Source: Candidatus Dechloromonas phosphorivorans
GTDB lineage: Bacteria; Pseudomonadota; Gammaproteobacteria; Burkholderiales; Rhodocyclaceae
Length of the DNA: 64,000 nt
Assembly: GCA_016709495.1 (NCBI GenBank)
Contig: JADJMS010000047.1
Span: 186,001-250,000, forward strand
Reading direction: 5' to 3'
Shown here: piece by piece, positions 1 to 8,590 of the stretch
Numbering within the stretch: the stretch's first letter is position 1
How the letters are laid out: the number at the start of each line of letters is the position of its first letter
The notes under the pieces: model-generated
What the model was told of the DNA's origin: nothing
Databases searched by the model: none
Seen by the model: only the letters and a program-made list of their open reading frames with translations
Made by a program: the position numbers and the translations under genes

Positions 1-34
1 AGGATTTTGTTGAGGCAGTGCCAATGGGTGCCAT

Positions 35-1004
35 ATGACTGCAAAGCGAAAAATTGAACGCCGAAAAGGAACACCGAGAGCATGGGTGGCCCGCTATATG
101 CGTTTGCCACTTTCCATCGCAATAATTGCATGCTCGCTCGCACATGCTGACGAAACTGAATCTGTATCGCCCCAAACCCGTTTCAGTAGTAAGGAAATGG
201 GGCTTCGTTTACGCGTCCAGGATGGAGGGTGGGCTGGTGCTCCGCGCGAGTCTATAGAAACCGTTCTCTATTCGGTTGCAGACGAGTTGCTTTCTCGATT
301 ACCAACAAAACTTGCATCCACTATTGTCATCATCCATACCGACAGCAATCCAGTTGCTATGTATGAACGGGGGCCGGCCGGTGAGTATCAGATTCGTCTT
401 CATGCCAGTGGAGAAAACTGGCACCTATACGCTTATGAATTCGCTCATGAGCTTTGCCATATTCTTTCGAATTATGATGAAAACATCGACGCAACCACGA
501 TCAAACACAACCAGTGGTTTGAAGAAACCTTGTGCGAAACGGCCTCGCTCTTTGTTCTGAAAAGTTTGGCAAATACTTGGGAATCATCCCCCCCGGAGCC
601 AAAATGGTCAGAAGCGGCAAGAAAGCTCCGCCGATTTTTCGATCATCTCATTTCTGAATCTCATCGCCAACTTCCCGCTCAGACGCCGCTAGTCTCTTGG
701 CTGCATGAGAATGAGGACCGGTTACGCAATGACCCCCTATATGCGAAATAACAATGAGGTTGTTGCCAACTTGCTTTTGCCACTATTTCAGGAGGATCCT
801 CAAAACTGGGCATCATTGAACTACCTCAATCTGGATCCCTCTGATGCGCGTGATAGCCTTGAAGATTATCTTCATCATTGGTATCAAAATGCCCCGCTTC
901 AGCACAAACATTTTATTGCTGGCGTGCTTGCGATGTTTAACCTGAATATGACGCTACCTAGCACGGCTCCTTCGTCCATAGACAAGCTCAGCTCTGTCCA
1001 ATAA
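35..1004 (+). CDS. Putative secreted HExxH metalloprotease-like protein (frameshifted)
   Basis: I do not recognise the family. The first frame (35-751) begins with a basic segment and a hydrophobic stretch (about residues 24-37), like a signal peptide; an internal ATG at 98 would give a more usual one. Residues 138-142 read HELCH, with acidic residues about 25 positions later (WFEETLCE, 161-168). This is the layout of a gluzincin-type zinc site, so peptidase activity is an inference. The frame stops at 751 just after a CCCCC run; removing one C joins it to the frame ending at 1004 (RNDPYMRNNNEVV). A single indel in a homopolymer is the simplest reading, giving about 322 aa. No linked genes suggest a role. 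Confidence 0.55.
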
Positions 1005-1441
1005 AAATGCCAATGAAATATTTAGCGCAGCCTAATACGAGGTTAAGTATTCAAGGTACCGAACTTATGTAACAACCGATCAAAATCTTTAGCCCCATGA
1101 TCGGATGAGTGTTTTTGGTGGGCTACTGCACTATGCCAATGTTAAGTTAGCGGGTGGCGGCACGAGGAGTTGGACTCAGACTTCAGAGTGATAAAGGAAT
1201 CAAATTGTCTTCGTGAAATTTCAGGGATTGGGTGTGCTGATCCGGTTTTTTTTAATTTGTAAAGTTCGAACTATTCTTGCTCATGCTCGTCTGACAGCTA
1301 CCCTGAAATTTTTATCTGTAACGCGATTGTATTCAATTGGTTCAGAGTCAGGGAACGTTAACCGGTGACCGAAAAAATCGGAAATCAGGTTCTTATGATG
1401 TAACGACTTCCAGGGAGGAACTTAACCCCAGGAGATTCATC
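1005..1441. other. Intergenic region, no gene seen
   Basis: This 437-base stretch has no convincing ORF. It is AT-rich and contains an 11-bp inverted repeat, AAATTTCAGGG at 1216-1226 and CCCTGAAATTT at 1301-1311, separated by 74 bases. The last 12 bases supply the Shine-Dalgarno sequence AGGAG for the small gene at 1442. It probably holds the promoter of that gene, but I could not fix -35/-10 boxes with confidence. Confidence 0.4.
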
Positions 1442-1819
1442 ATGAAAAAGCTTATTGTTTCAGTTCTCGGCTGTGGTGTTGTCAGTTTGTTCATGTCCGT
1501 TGGTAGTGCCCAAGCAGCAGATGCCAATTCATACATCCAAGCGCATTTGGGTGATGGTAGTAAGCCGTACTCCAGCGATTCATGGTCGGCACCGCAGGGC
1601 GCTCAGGGGCCGATTCGCTCGGACATGAGCATCGCAAGAGGTTTGGATCCAAATGATGTTATTCAAGCGAATATTGGGGGTGGTGCAAAACCTCGCAGTT
1701 CGCAAATGGCATCGACCAACGTCGATACAGGGTCTGCTCCTAGCGGCGCGCAGGGACCAATCCGCAACGATCTCATGGACAATGAAAAATTGTTCCCACT
1801 TAATGCGCCCGGAGGTTGA
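1442..1819 (+). CDS. Small secreted protein with two tandem repeats
   Basis: A 125-aa protein. The ATG at 1442 is chosen over the upstream in-frame start because AGGAG lies 7-8 bases before it and the product then opens with a classic signal peptide (MKKLIVSVLGCGVVSLF... ending AQAA). The mature part is an internal duplication. Unit one has IQAHLGDGSKPYSS followed by SAPQGAQGPIRSDM; unit two has IQANIGGGAKPRSS followed by SAPSGAQGPIRNDL. The shared core is GAQGPIR(S/N)D. Function is unknown; export to the periplasm or outside is inferred from the leader. No Cys occurs in the mature part. Confidence 0.7.
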   Translation: MKKLIVSVLGCGVVSLFMSVGSAQAADANSYIQAHLGDGSKPYSSDSWSAPQGAQGPIRSDMSIARGLDPNDVIQANIGGGAKPRSSQMASTNVDTGSAPSGAQGPIRNDLMDNEKLFPLNAPGG

Positions 1820-2111
1820 TTCTCATCGCATCGACTGTTTCAAGATTGCAGGTTTACCATTGCCAGGAAGCCTTGTCGACCGACAGCGGAATGGCGGTTA
1901 TACCGGCAGACTGAGGTGGGGCCGTTAGGCTCCGATTTTTGTCTCACTGTGGCGTGCATGGTGGGCCCAGTTGACACTGGAGCAGGGCTTGCGCGCCGTA
2001 TTGCCGGAGTAGCGGCGACAGTTGGCCGGCCTTTAGGGCTGCAATCCGTGAAACGCTCTGCTCGGGCATCTCCGGCTACCGGCGGGGTTCCTTGTCAATT
2101 AGACTACTGCG

Positions 2112-3413
2112 ATGATCTCCACTCCCGTCTGGTTTTTACTGGTCGGCGGCCTGCTATTGTTCATGGCCCTGACTACCTCCCGTTTGAAGTCGCTGCCGAT
2201 AACCTCGGCCATCATCTATCTCGCAGTTGGCCTTATCGTCGGGCCGACCGTGCTCAACGTGTTCCACTTCAATCCGCTCAAGCAGTCGGCCCTGCTGGAG
2301 GTGCTGACTGAGGTGGCGGTGCTGATCTCGCTGTTCGCGGCCGGGGTCAAGATGCCGGCGCCGATCAAGCTACGGCGCTGGCGCACGCCGGTACTGCTGG
2401 CCACTGTGTCGATGGCAGCCACCGTGGCGATGGTCGCGGCCTTCGCCTACTACCTGCTCGGCATGCCGCTCGGCGCCTGCATCATTCTCGGCGCAATCCT
2501 CGCACCGACTGATCCGGTACTGGCAACCGACGTGCAGATCCGCCATCCCGGCGACCAGGACCAGCTGCGTTTCACGCTGACCTGCGAAGCCGGCATGAAT
2601 GACGGCAGTGCCTTCCCATTCGTGATGCTCGGCATGGGCTTGCTCGGTCTGCACGAAGTCGGCGAAACCGGCCTGCGTTGGCTGCTAGTTGACGTGCTGT
2701 GGGCGACTCTGGCCGGCATTGCCGTCGGCGTTGTCGGCGGCTACCTGCTGGCCCGACTAGCCTGGAATATCCGTGGCCCGCAGCAGGACCGCGAATTGCT
2801 CGACGATTTCCTCGGGCTCGGGCTAATCGGCGCCGTTTATGGCATCAGCGTGCTGATTGGCGCTTGGGGTTTTCTGGCGGTGTTCTTCGCCGCCGTCGCA
2901 CTGCACCAGACCGAGCTGAAACTGGCCGGCCGCACTGAGACCTCGCCAGAGTTACCGCCAGCCCTGGTCTCCAGTCATGAGCGGGGCGACCATGCAGGAA
3001 CGCCAGCGCTGATCAGCGAAGGTTCGCTGGTCTTCAAGGAGCACCTGGAGCGCCTGTCAGAAGTGGTGCTGATCCTACTTGTCGGCGGCATGCTGTTCGT
3101 CGACTCGTGGAGCTGGCCGGCGGTCGGTTGCGCCCTGTTCATCTTCGTCATTGCCCGGCCGCTTAGCGTGCTCCTGGGCATGGTCGGTAGCGGCGCCTCT
3201 TGGCGTATGCGCGGCTTGACTGGCTGGTTCGGCGTGCGCGGCATCGGTTCGCTGTATTACCTGATGTACGTGATCCAGCACGACTTGCCGCAGGATCTGG
3301 CACTGCAACTGATCCAGGTAACGCTGGTGGTGATTACGCTGTCGGTACTGATGCATGGCGCCAGCGTCAAGCCGCTGATGAAACTATTCTGGCGACGCCG
3401 AGACCCGAGATGA
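2112..3413 (+). CDS. CPA1-type sodium/proton antiporter
   Basis: This 433-aa polytopic inner-membrane protein has about 12 hydrophobic segments and belongs to the NhaP-like cation:proton antiporter (CPA1) family. The family hallmarks are visible: ILAPTDPVLATDVQ around residues 127-140 and the ion-binding Asn-Asp in EAGMNDGSAFPF around 155-166. A hydrophilic loop of about 35 residues after LKLAGRTE precedes the last membrane bundle. The length is close to that of short CPA1 proteins that lack a large cytoplasmic tail. It would exchange Na+ or K+ for protons for pH and salt homeostasis; the exact ion cannot be read from sequence. It stands alone on the strand. Confidence 0.85.
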   Translation: MISTPVWFLLVGGLLLFMALTTSRLKSLPITSAIIYLAVGLIVGPTVLNVFHFNPLKQSALLEVLTEVAVLISLFAAGVKMPAPIKLRRWRTPVLLATVSMAATVAMVAAFAYYLLGMPLGACIILGAILAPTDPVLATDVQIRHPGDQDQLRFTLTCEAGMNDGSAFPFVMLGMGLLGLHEVGETGLRWLLVDVLWATLAGIAVGVVGGYLLARLAWNIRGPQQDRELLDDFLGLGLIGAVYGISVLIGAWGFLAVFFAAVALHQTELKLAGRTETSPELPPALVSSHERGDHAGTPALISEGSLVFKEHLERLSEVVLILLVGGMLFVDSWSWPAVGCALFIFVIARPLSVLLGMVGSGASWRMRGLTGWFGVRGIGSLYYLMYVIQHDLPQDLALQLIQVTLVVITLSVLMHGASVKPLMKLFWRRRDPR

Positions 3414-3482
3414 ACAACGGATCCGACAAGGAGCTCCTGGGTTATCGGAGGTCCAACGGTCACAAGGAAAGTTTGTCATTGT

Positions 3483-3977
3483 CTATCGACACGGCCTGGG
3501 CCGGGAGTACGCTATCAGGCTCGCGCTCAAAAGCAGACATTGCCAGATCCGTGGTTTAGATGGGTTTGCTGGCCGCCACAGTGTCCAGTGACGTACGCCT
3601 TCTAGGGAAATTGCGCGCAGTTGCCAGCGACCTTCGCGGGCTGCGACATTCAATTCGTTCAGTGCTTCGCCAGCTTCTGCGAGTTCAGTGTCGATCATGC
3701 CCCAGTTGCGTAGGTTGATGCCAACACCGGCCAGGTTGCGTTCCAGCATCGTGATTCGCATCGAAATGGTTTCGACCACCGGCAACTCGCCGAAATGAGA
3801 GGCCATGGCGTGCCAGTGCTGCAAACTTTCCGAAAGAGCAACCAAGCTGGCGAGTGTTTCTGCGTAGTCGCCGGGTTCACTTTTCTCGGTCTGCGTATCA
3901 CCCCTGCGTCGAAGGCAATGGTCCAGCACAAATTCCAGATGCATCGAATTAGCGTTGTCGGGACGAGCATGTTCCAT
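3483..3977 (-). CDS. Hypothetical helical protein, possibly broken
   Basis: A 164-aa ORF I cannot assign. Residues about 40-130 look like real helical protein with leucine and alanine spacing (ALSESLQHWHAMASHFGE, NLAGVGINLRNWGM). The last 30 residues are Pro/Arg-rich and look like out-of-frame read-through. An overlapping minus-strand frame (4027-3695) could supply an alternative N-terminus, so the locus may carry an indel. The start at 3977 has a weak AGGGCAG upstream. It lies downstream of bufC on the same strand, about 180 bases away, but nothing ties it to the RiPP cluster. Confidence 0.35.
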   Translation of the reverse strand: MEHARPDNANSMHLEFVLDHCLRRRGDTQTEKSEPGDYAETLASLVALSESLQHWHAMASHFGELPVVETISMRITMLERNLAGVGINLRNWGMIDTELAEAGEALNELNVAAREGRWQLRAISLEGVRHWTLWRPANPSKPRIWQCLLLSASLIAYSRPRPCR

Positions 3978-4154
3978 GCTGCCCTGTCCCTGTCATGGGC
4001 AACTACCAGTCGCTGCATCTTGGTCATGCTCTTGCTCTTCTGCCAAGCCGCTAGGCGACCGTGGGTGAAGCAAGGCTATCACTTTTCCTGCTTTCCAAAT
4101 TTCCGGGGCCGACGCTGTCGCTACTGGGGCCACAGGGTTCCGACTGGGGTTTTC

Positions 4155-4439
4155 CTACCGGTCATCTTGTGCCTCCACCTGGTCCAGATAGTCAACGAAG
4201 CTTGTTGCCAGATCACCATAGTAGTTCGAATCCCAGGCTGAATCACGGATGAAGGCGGCAAGGAGAAAGTGCCACTCTTCGTCGGACAAGCTTTCGCGCA
4301 AGGCCGGGTAATGTGCGGCCAGCAGCTGCGAAACGCCCAGAAAAACAAGGTGGCGGTAGGCGCGCATTCCCGGCTCGCCATAGCCTGCCGGGAGCGTGTC
4401 GCAGCGCCCTCTCACATAGTCGTAAAAGCCCGCAGGCAT
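4155..4439 (-). CDS. bufC: BufC-like DUF2063 domain protein (short)
   Basis: A 94-aa protein matching the N-terminal domain of the DUF2063 (HvfC/BufC) family, the usual partner of DUF692 oxidases: GMRAYRHLVFLGVSQLLAAHYPAL, then FLLAAFIRDS and FVDYLDQV. In known systems this protein helps the oxidase bind its precursor peptide. Full-length members are about 250 aa, so the second domain is missing; the next frame after the TAG does not restore it. The start overlaps the end of bufB by 28 bases. One extra base in the AAAA run at 4424-4427 would fuse the frames to read ELACLRAFYDYVRGRCD, so a BufB-BufC fusion in the real genome is possible. Confidence 0.7.
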   Translation of the reverse strand: MPAGFYDYVRGRCDTLPAGYGEPGMRAYRHLVFLGVSQLLAAHYPALRESLSDEEWHFLLAAFIRDSAWDSNYYGDLATSFVDYLDQVEAQDDR

Positions 4440-5218
4440 GCCAGTTCCCGGTTGATGGTGGCGAGATCGGGGATGTCGTTATCCCATTCGAGCAGGATGT
4501 CCTTGCAGTGTTGCCTGGCCCAGTCGCCGGCGGCGTGGGCTGTGGCGGCCTCGACCGGCTGGCTGTGGGTGTCGATGAAAAGCCCGAAGCGTTCGTCGAA
4601 TTCATGGCCGGCGACGTGCAGGTAGCTGACGCGATGCGCTGGAAGCTGTGCGATGAAGTCGGCAATGCCAGCTTGCCCGTGATTCTTGTGATTGACGCTG
4701 ATATTGTTGAAATCGAGCAGGATGTCGCAGTCGGCACGTTCGGCAACGCAACTCAGGAAGTCGGCTTCGGCCAGTGTGCCGACATTGGTGTAGTAGGTGG
4801 TGTTCTCGATGCCGATGCGCTGCTCGAGCGCATCCTGCACTTGGCTTATCCGGTCACTGACGCGGATGATCTCGGCCTGCGTAAAGGGAACGGGGAAGAG
4901 ATCGTAAAGCTGGTGTCCATCGCCACTGGCTGCCAGATGGTCGGAATAGTGATCGGCGCCAATATCGTTGATCAGTTCGCGCAGATCACGCAAAAAGTCC
5001 CGGCTGAACTGGCTCGACCCGCCGAGATTTAAAGAGACGCCATGCAAGCGGATCGGGTAGCCGGCGTCACGCAGACTGTAGAGCGGCCCTCGGTCGCGCC
5101 GAACCCAGTTCTCGGGCGCAACTTCGAAGAAATCGGCCTCGATTTCCGCAGGATTCCAGTCCAGCATTTCGCTGCGGAAGCCGAGGCCTATCTTCGTCAT
5201 GGATGAAGCCTGACGCAT
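4412..5218 (-). CDS. bufB: MNIO family RiPP oxidase (DUF692, BufB-like)
   Basis: A 268-aa DUF692 TIM-barrel enzyme of the multinuclear non-heme iron oxidase family (MbnB, TglH, BufB/HvfB). These enzymes use iron and O2 to convert peptide cysteines into oxazolone-thioamide or thiooxazole groups. The expected metal ligands are all present: RLHGVSLN (H59), ADHYSDHLA (H90, D93, H94), IENTTYY (E138, N139), LLDFNN (D169, N171, N172), YLHVAGHE (H201, H205), IDTHS (D216, H218) and LLEWDNDIP (E244). Start choice is open: 5218, or the internal Met at 5200 (MTKIGLGFR), which fits the family start better. It follows the precursor gene by 13 bases. Substrate assignment to the adjacent Cys-rich peptide is inference from context and family. 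Confidence 0.9.
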   Translation of the reverse strand: MRQASSMTKIGLGFRSEMLDWNPAEIEADFFEVAPENWVRRDRGPLYSLRDAGYPIRLHGVSLNLGGSSQFSRDFLRDLRELINDIGADHYSDHLAASGDGHQLYDLFPVPFTQAEIIRVSDRISQVQDALEQRIGIENTTYYTNVGTLAEADFLSCVAERADCDILLDFNNISVNHKNHGQAGIADFIAQLPAHRVSYLHVAGHEFDERFGLFIDTHSQPVEAATAHAAGDWARQHCKDILLEWDNDIPDLATINRELACLRAFTTM

Positions 5219-5231
5219 GATGCTTTGCTAT

Positions 5232-5489
5232 TTACTTCTTGGAGCAGCTCGCGTCCTTCTTGCTGCAACTCGCATCCTTCTTGGCGCAGGATGCTTCCTT
5301 CTTCGAGCAAGAAGCCTCTTTCTTCGAACACGAAGCTTCTTTCTTTGAGCACTTGGCATCGGCCGGGCTTGTCAGCTCCTTCTTGGCACACTTGCTGTTG
5401 GCTCCACAGGATTTGTCGGCTTCGCCAGCGTAGCTGGTGCTGGTGGCGACAATGGCGGCGGCGAGGGCGGCAACGGTTTTCAGGTTCAT
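5232..5489 (-). CDS. bufA: Cys-repeat metallopeptide precursor (bufferin-like)
   Basis: An 85-aa secreted precursor. The ATG at 5489 has a strong GAAGGAGAT site 7 bases upstream. Residues 1-20 are a Sec-type signal peptide ending SYA. The mature part is almost all Ser, Lys, Ala, Glu/Asp and Cys. It carries eight Cys, and from residue 46 a heptad is repeated five times: SKKEASC three times, then AKKDASC and SKKDASC. Bufferin and oxazolin precursors (BufA/HvfA) likewise pair a signal peptide with short Cys repeats, modified by the next-door MNIO enzyme and used to bind copper. The heptad differs from the EGKCG-type repeats I know of. Metal identity and which Cys are modified cannot be read from sequence. 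Confidence 0.85.
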   Translation of the reverse strand: MNLKTVAALAAAIVATSTSYAGEADKSCGANSKCAKKELTSPADAKCSKKEASCSKKEASCSKKEASCAKKDASCSKKDASCSKK

Positions 5490-5533
5490 GATGATCTCCT
5501 TCGGGGTTGGGGTACTGCGGGGAAATTCGTTGG

Positions 5534-6061
5534 TCAGCGGGCGGTGTAGAAGACGTAGTCAGCCTGGTAGGCAACCTTCAATTCCTTGCCGAGGCTTGCC
5601 ATGTCGCAGGTCTGCGCGGGCGCTGTGCCGCCGACCGTGTTCAGCCGCTGGATGTAGGTCACGTTGGCCAACTTTCCCTGGCCGCTGGTCGGGTTGGCCT
5701 TGACCAATTGCAGCGGCAGGTTGCCGGCAGCGGCTGGCGACACCGCGACCTGCTTGCCGGTGACCTTGGAGCCATCCTTGTCTTCCCAGGTCGGGCCGCC
5801 GTAATAGGTGCCGACCGCATTTTTTCCGGCGTCGTAGAGCGTTGCGGCAGGCACGATGAATGTCCAGGCGTAGCTGCCGGGCTGATCTGCCTTTTCGCGG
5901 CAGGCGTATGTCACTTCGCCAACGCCCAGCGTCCAGCTCTTTTGCACATGACCGTCGGGAACCCGGACGGGTTCAGGCAACGTGGCGTTATCAACATTGG
6001 CCATGGCGGACGTTGCGGCCAGCAGGACAGATATGGAAACCAGGGAACGCAGTGCTTGCAT
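5534..6061 (-). CDS. Secreted DUF3455 family protein
   Basis: A 175-aa exported protein whose mature region fits the DUF3455 family: VPDGHVQKSWTLGVGEVTYAC, ATLYDAGKNAVGTYYGGPTW, GSKVTGKQVA, VTYIQRLNTVGG and YQADYVFY. The ATG at 6061 is preferred over the upstream Met at 6118 because AAGGAG sits 8 bases before it and it yields a clean signal peptide (MQALRSLVSISVLLAATSAMA). Two Cys remain after cleavage, possibly a disulfide. It ends 44 bases before bufA with no terminator between, so it is probably the first gene of the RiPP operon. The biochemical role of DUF3455 is not known to me. Confidence 0.75.
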   Translation of the reverse strand: MQALRSLVSISVLLAATSAMANVDNATLPEPVRVPDGHVQKSWTLGVGEVTYACREKADQPGSYAWTFIVPAATLYDAGKNAVGTYYGGPTWEDKDGSKVTGKQVAVSPAAAGNLPLQLVKANPTSGQGKLANVTYIQRLNTVGGTAPAQTCDMASLGKELKVAYQADYVFYTAR

Positions 6062-6221
6062 GACTTTCTCCTTGAATATGGATAGCGGGGAGGCGCAGAA
6101 ATCAGAGGCACCTGACATCCCTTACGCAGGGGTTTCAAAAGCAGATGCAGGAATTGGAGATTTATTTGCATCCGTTTTGCTACCGGCCGCGTAGACCGGT
6201 TGTCACTTTCCACAAAAACCA
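6062..6221. promoter_or_regulatory. Divergent intergenic region of RiPP operon and sigma gene
   Basis: These 160 bases separate the minus-strand DUF3455-bufABC operon from the plus-strand sigma/cupin pair, so promoters must point both ways from here. By analogy with other ECF modules the sigma factor is expected to read one or both. I found no unambiguous ECF -35/-10 pair and no convincing sigma-70 boxes, so this is a location claim only. Confidence 0.45.
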
Positions 6222-6943
6222 ATGACAATCGTGAGGACAGCATGTTTAGGAGCAGCAAACTTGGACGACAACTTTCCCGGCAATCGCTACTCAGTAGACC
6301 AGGCCGAAAGCGAAGCCGAAGACCACCCGAGTCCAATCGCGATCGCGACGTCAGCCTATGCCAAGGCTTGCAGCGAAGCGGACCTCGTTGCCTGGGTCGG
6401 CCGTGTGGTCAATCAGGACGAACAGGCTTTGGCCTGCTTGTACGACGCCTTGGCCTCCCGGGTGCACGCCTTTGCCCTGCGCCTCACACGTCAGCACCAA
6501 CTGGCCGAGGAGGTCACTGAAGATGTCTTCTGGCAACTCTGGCGCCAAGCTCCGCGCTTTGATCCGCAGAAGGGGTGCGTTATGGCCTGGATAATGAATA
6601 TGGCCCGCAGTCGCGCCCTTGATGCACTCCGGCAGGTTGAAACGCAGGAGATCCAGGATGATGGAGCGATCGAACGCTCGGCGGATATGGCCGGGGACAA
6701 GACGCCGCTCGATCTGCTGGAGGCAGTCGACGAGCGGCATCAGTTGCACGAAGCCATTTCACGGCTGGAGCCCTTGCCGCGGCAACTGCTCGCCCTGGCC
6801 TTTTCCGCGGCATGACCCACGACGAAATTGCGCTGCATTGCGACCTTCCACTCGGCACGGTGAAATCGCAGATACGCCGCAGCCTGGCAAGACTGCAGGA
6901 ACATCTTGCGCGGCAAGGAATGGCACGGAGCTTACCGATATGA
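6222..6943 (+). CDS. ECF RNA polymerase sigma factor (frameshifted)
   Basis: An extracytoplasmic-function sigma-70 factor of about 240 aa. Region 2 is visible as ACLYDALASRVHAFALRLT, AEEVTEDVFWQLW and MAWIMNMARSRALDALR. The first frame stops at 6815 inside region 4. Adding one T in the TTTT run at about 6797-6800 restores LLALAFFRGMTHDEIA and the helix-turn-helix LPLGTVKSQIRRSLARLQ, ending at TGA 6941-6943. A single homopolymer indel is therefore likely. The start at 6222 lacks a clear ribosome site, and the N-terminal 45 residues are longer than usual. The stop overlaps the ATG of the cupin gene (ATGA), a sign of translational coupling with its regulator. Confidence 0.8.
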
Positions 6944-7785
6944 AATCCAACGACACCAACGATCTTGACGCGCTCATTGCACCGGCACTACGACCGGCCA
7001 GCGACAGCCAGGCACTGCGCGAAAGGCTGCTGCAACGCGCCGCCGACAGCCGCACCCGCCATCAGGAATTCGCCACGGTTCGGCGTCAGGCCACCCCGTG
7101 GCGTGAACTGATGAAAGGCTTGCGCGGGCGTGACCTTCGCATCACTGAAGAAGGTACTTCGGTATTGCTTGCGCTGGCGCCAGGCACCGTGCTCCCGATG
7201 CATCGCCATCGCTATCTGGAAGAGGGCATCGTATTGTCTGGCCGAATGCAGATGGGCGCACTCGACCTCGGGCCAGGCGATTATCACGTATCTTTCCCCG
7301 GGAGTCGGCATGACAGGATTACCTCGGCCGAGGGGTGCGTGACCTATTTGCGCGGTACATCGCTAGGCAGTCTTTTCGGTCTGGCCGTGGAACTGCTGGG
7401 CGGTTTGACCCCGGGCGCGGGAACGGCGCCATTGACCGTCAGGGAACTGGATGGCGACTGGCGACTGCTTGCCGATGGCGTTGTCGAAAAGCGATTGTGG
7501 CAGGCCGACGAGAGCCTCTCCCGCTTTGTCCGGTTGGCACCCGGCAGCCGCTATTTTCCAGGTGTCTACAACAGGGAATGCGAGTTCATGATGGTGAATG
7601 GAGAAGCTTTTTTTGGCGACATCCTGCTGCTTCAAGAGGAGTTGCACGTCGCTCCGGTCGGCACCCAACATCCGGAAATCAGCAGCGATTGCGGGGCTAC
7701 TTTCTTCGTTCATGAAAAGGTTGGTGAACTTCTGGCCGCTAGATTGAGCTTGCCAATGGCCGCTTCGAAGCATTTCGATTCGTAG
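6940..7785 (+). CDS. ChrR-like double-cupin regulator (putative anti-sigma)
   Basis: A 281-aa protein starting at the ATG that overlaps the sigma stop codon. Two cupin barrels are seen. The first (about 75-165) has LPMHRHRYLEEGIVLSG, a typical metal site. The second (about 195-270) is degenerate, with CEFMMVNGEAFFGD and PVGTQHPEISSDCGATFFVH. ChrR proteins couple a zinc anti-sigma domain (HxxxCxxC) to a C-terminal cupin and release sigma on singlet oxygen or peroxide. Here the N-terminal 70 residues have no HxxxCxxC, so sigma binding must use another surface if this is an anti-sigma. Gene order and overlap support a sigma-control role; the inducing signal is unknown but may be metal or oxidant. 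Confidence 0.7.
   Translation: MKSNDTNDLDALIAPALRPASDSQALRERLLQRAADSRTRHQEFATVRRQATPWRELMKGLRGRDLRITEEGTSVLLALAPGTVLPMHRHRYLEEGIVLSGRMQMGALDLGPGDYHVSFPGSRHDRITSAEGCVTYLRGTSLGSLFGLAVELLGGLTPGAGTAPLTVRELDGDWRLLADGVVEKRLWQADESLSRFVRLAPGSRYFPGVYNRECEFMMVNGEAFFGDILLLQEELHVAPVGTQHPEISSDCGATFFVHEKVGELLAARLSLPMAASKHFDS

Positions 7786-8590
<805 letters not shown>

Noticed and set aside
1216..1311. Inverted repeat AAATTTCAGGG/CCCTGAAATTT as an insertion-sequence end pair
   Set aside because: It encloses only 74 bases with no ORF and shows no target duplication, so it is recorded only as a feature of the intergenic region.
5225..5491. Plus-strand Ser/Cys/Leu-rich and Phe/Glu-rich ORFs opposite the RiPP precursor
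   Set aside because: They are mirror readings of the SKKEASC-coding repeats. Signal peptide, ribosome site and operon context all support the minus strand.
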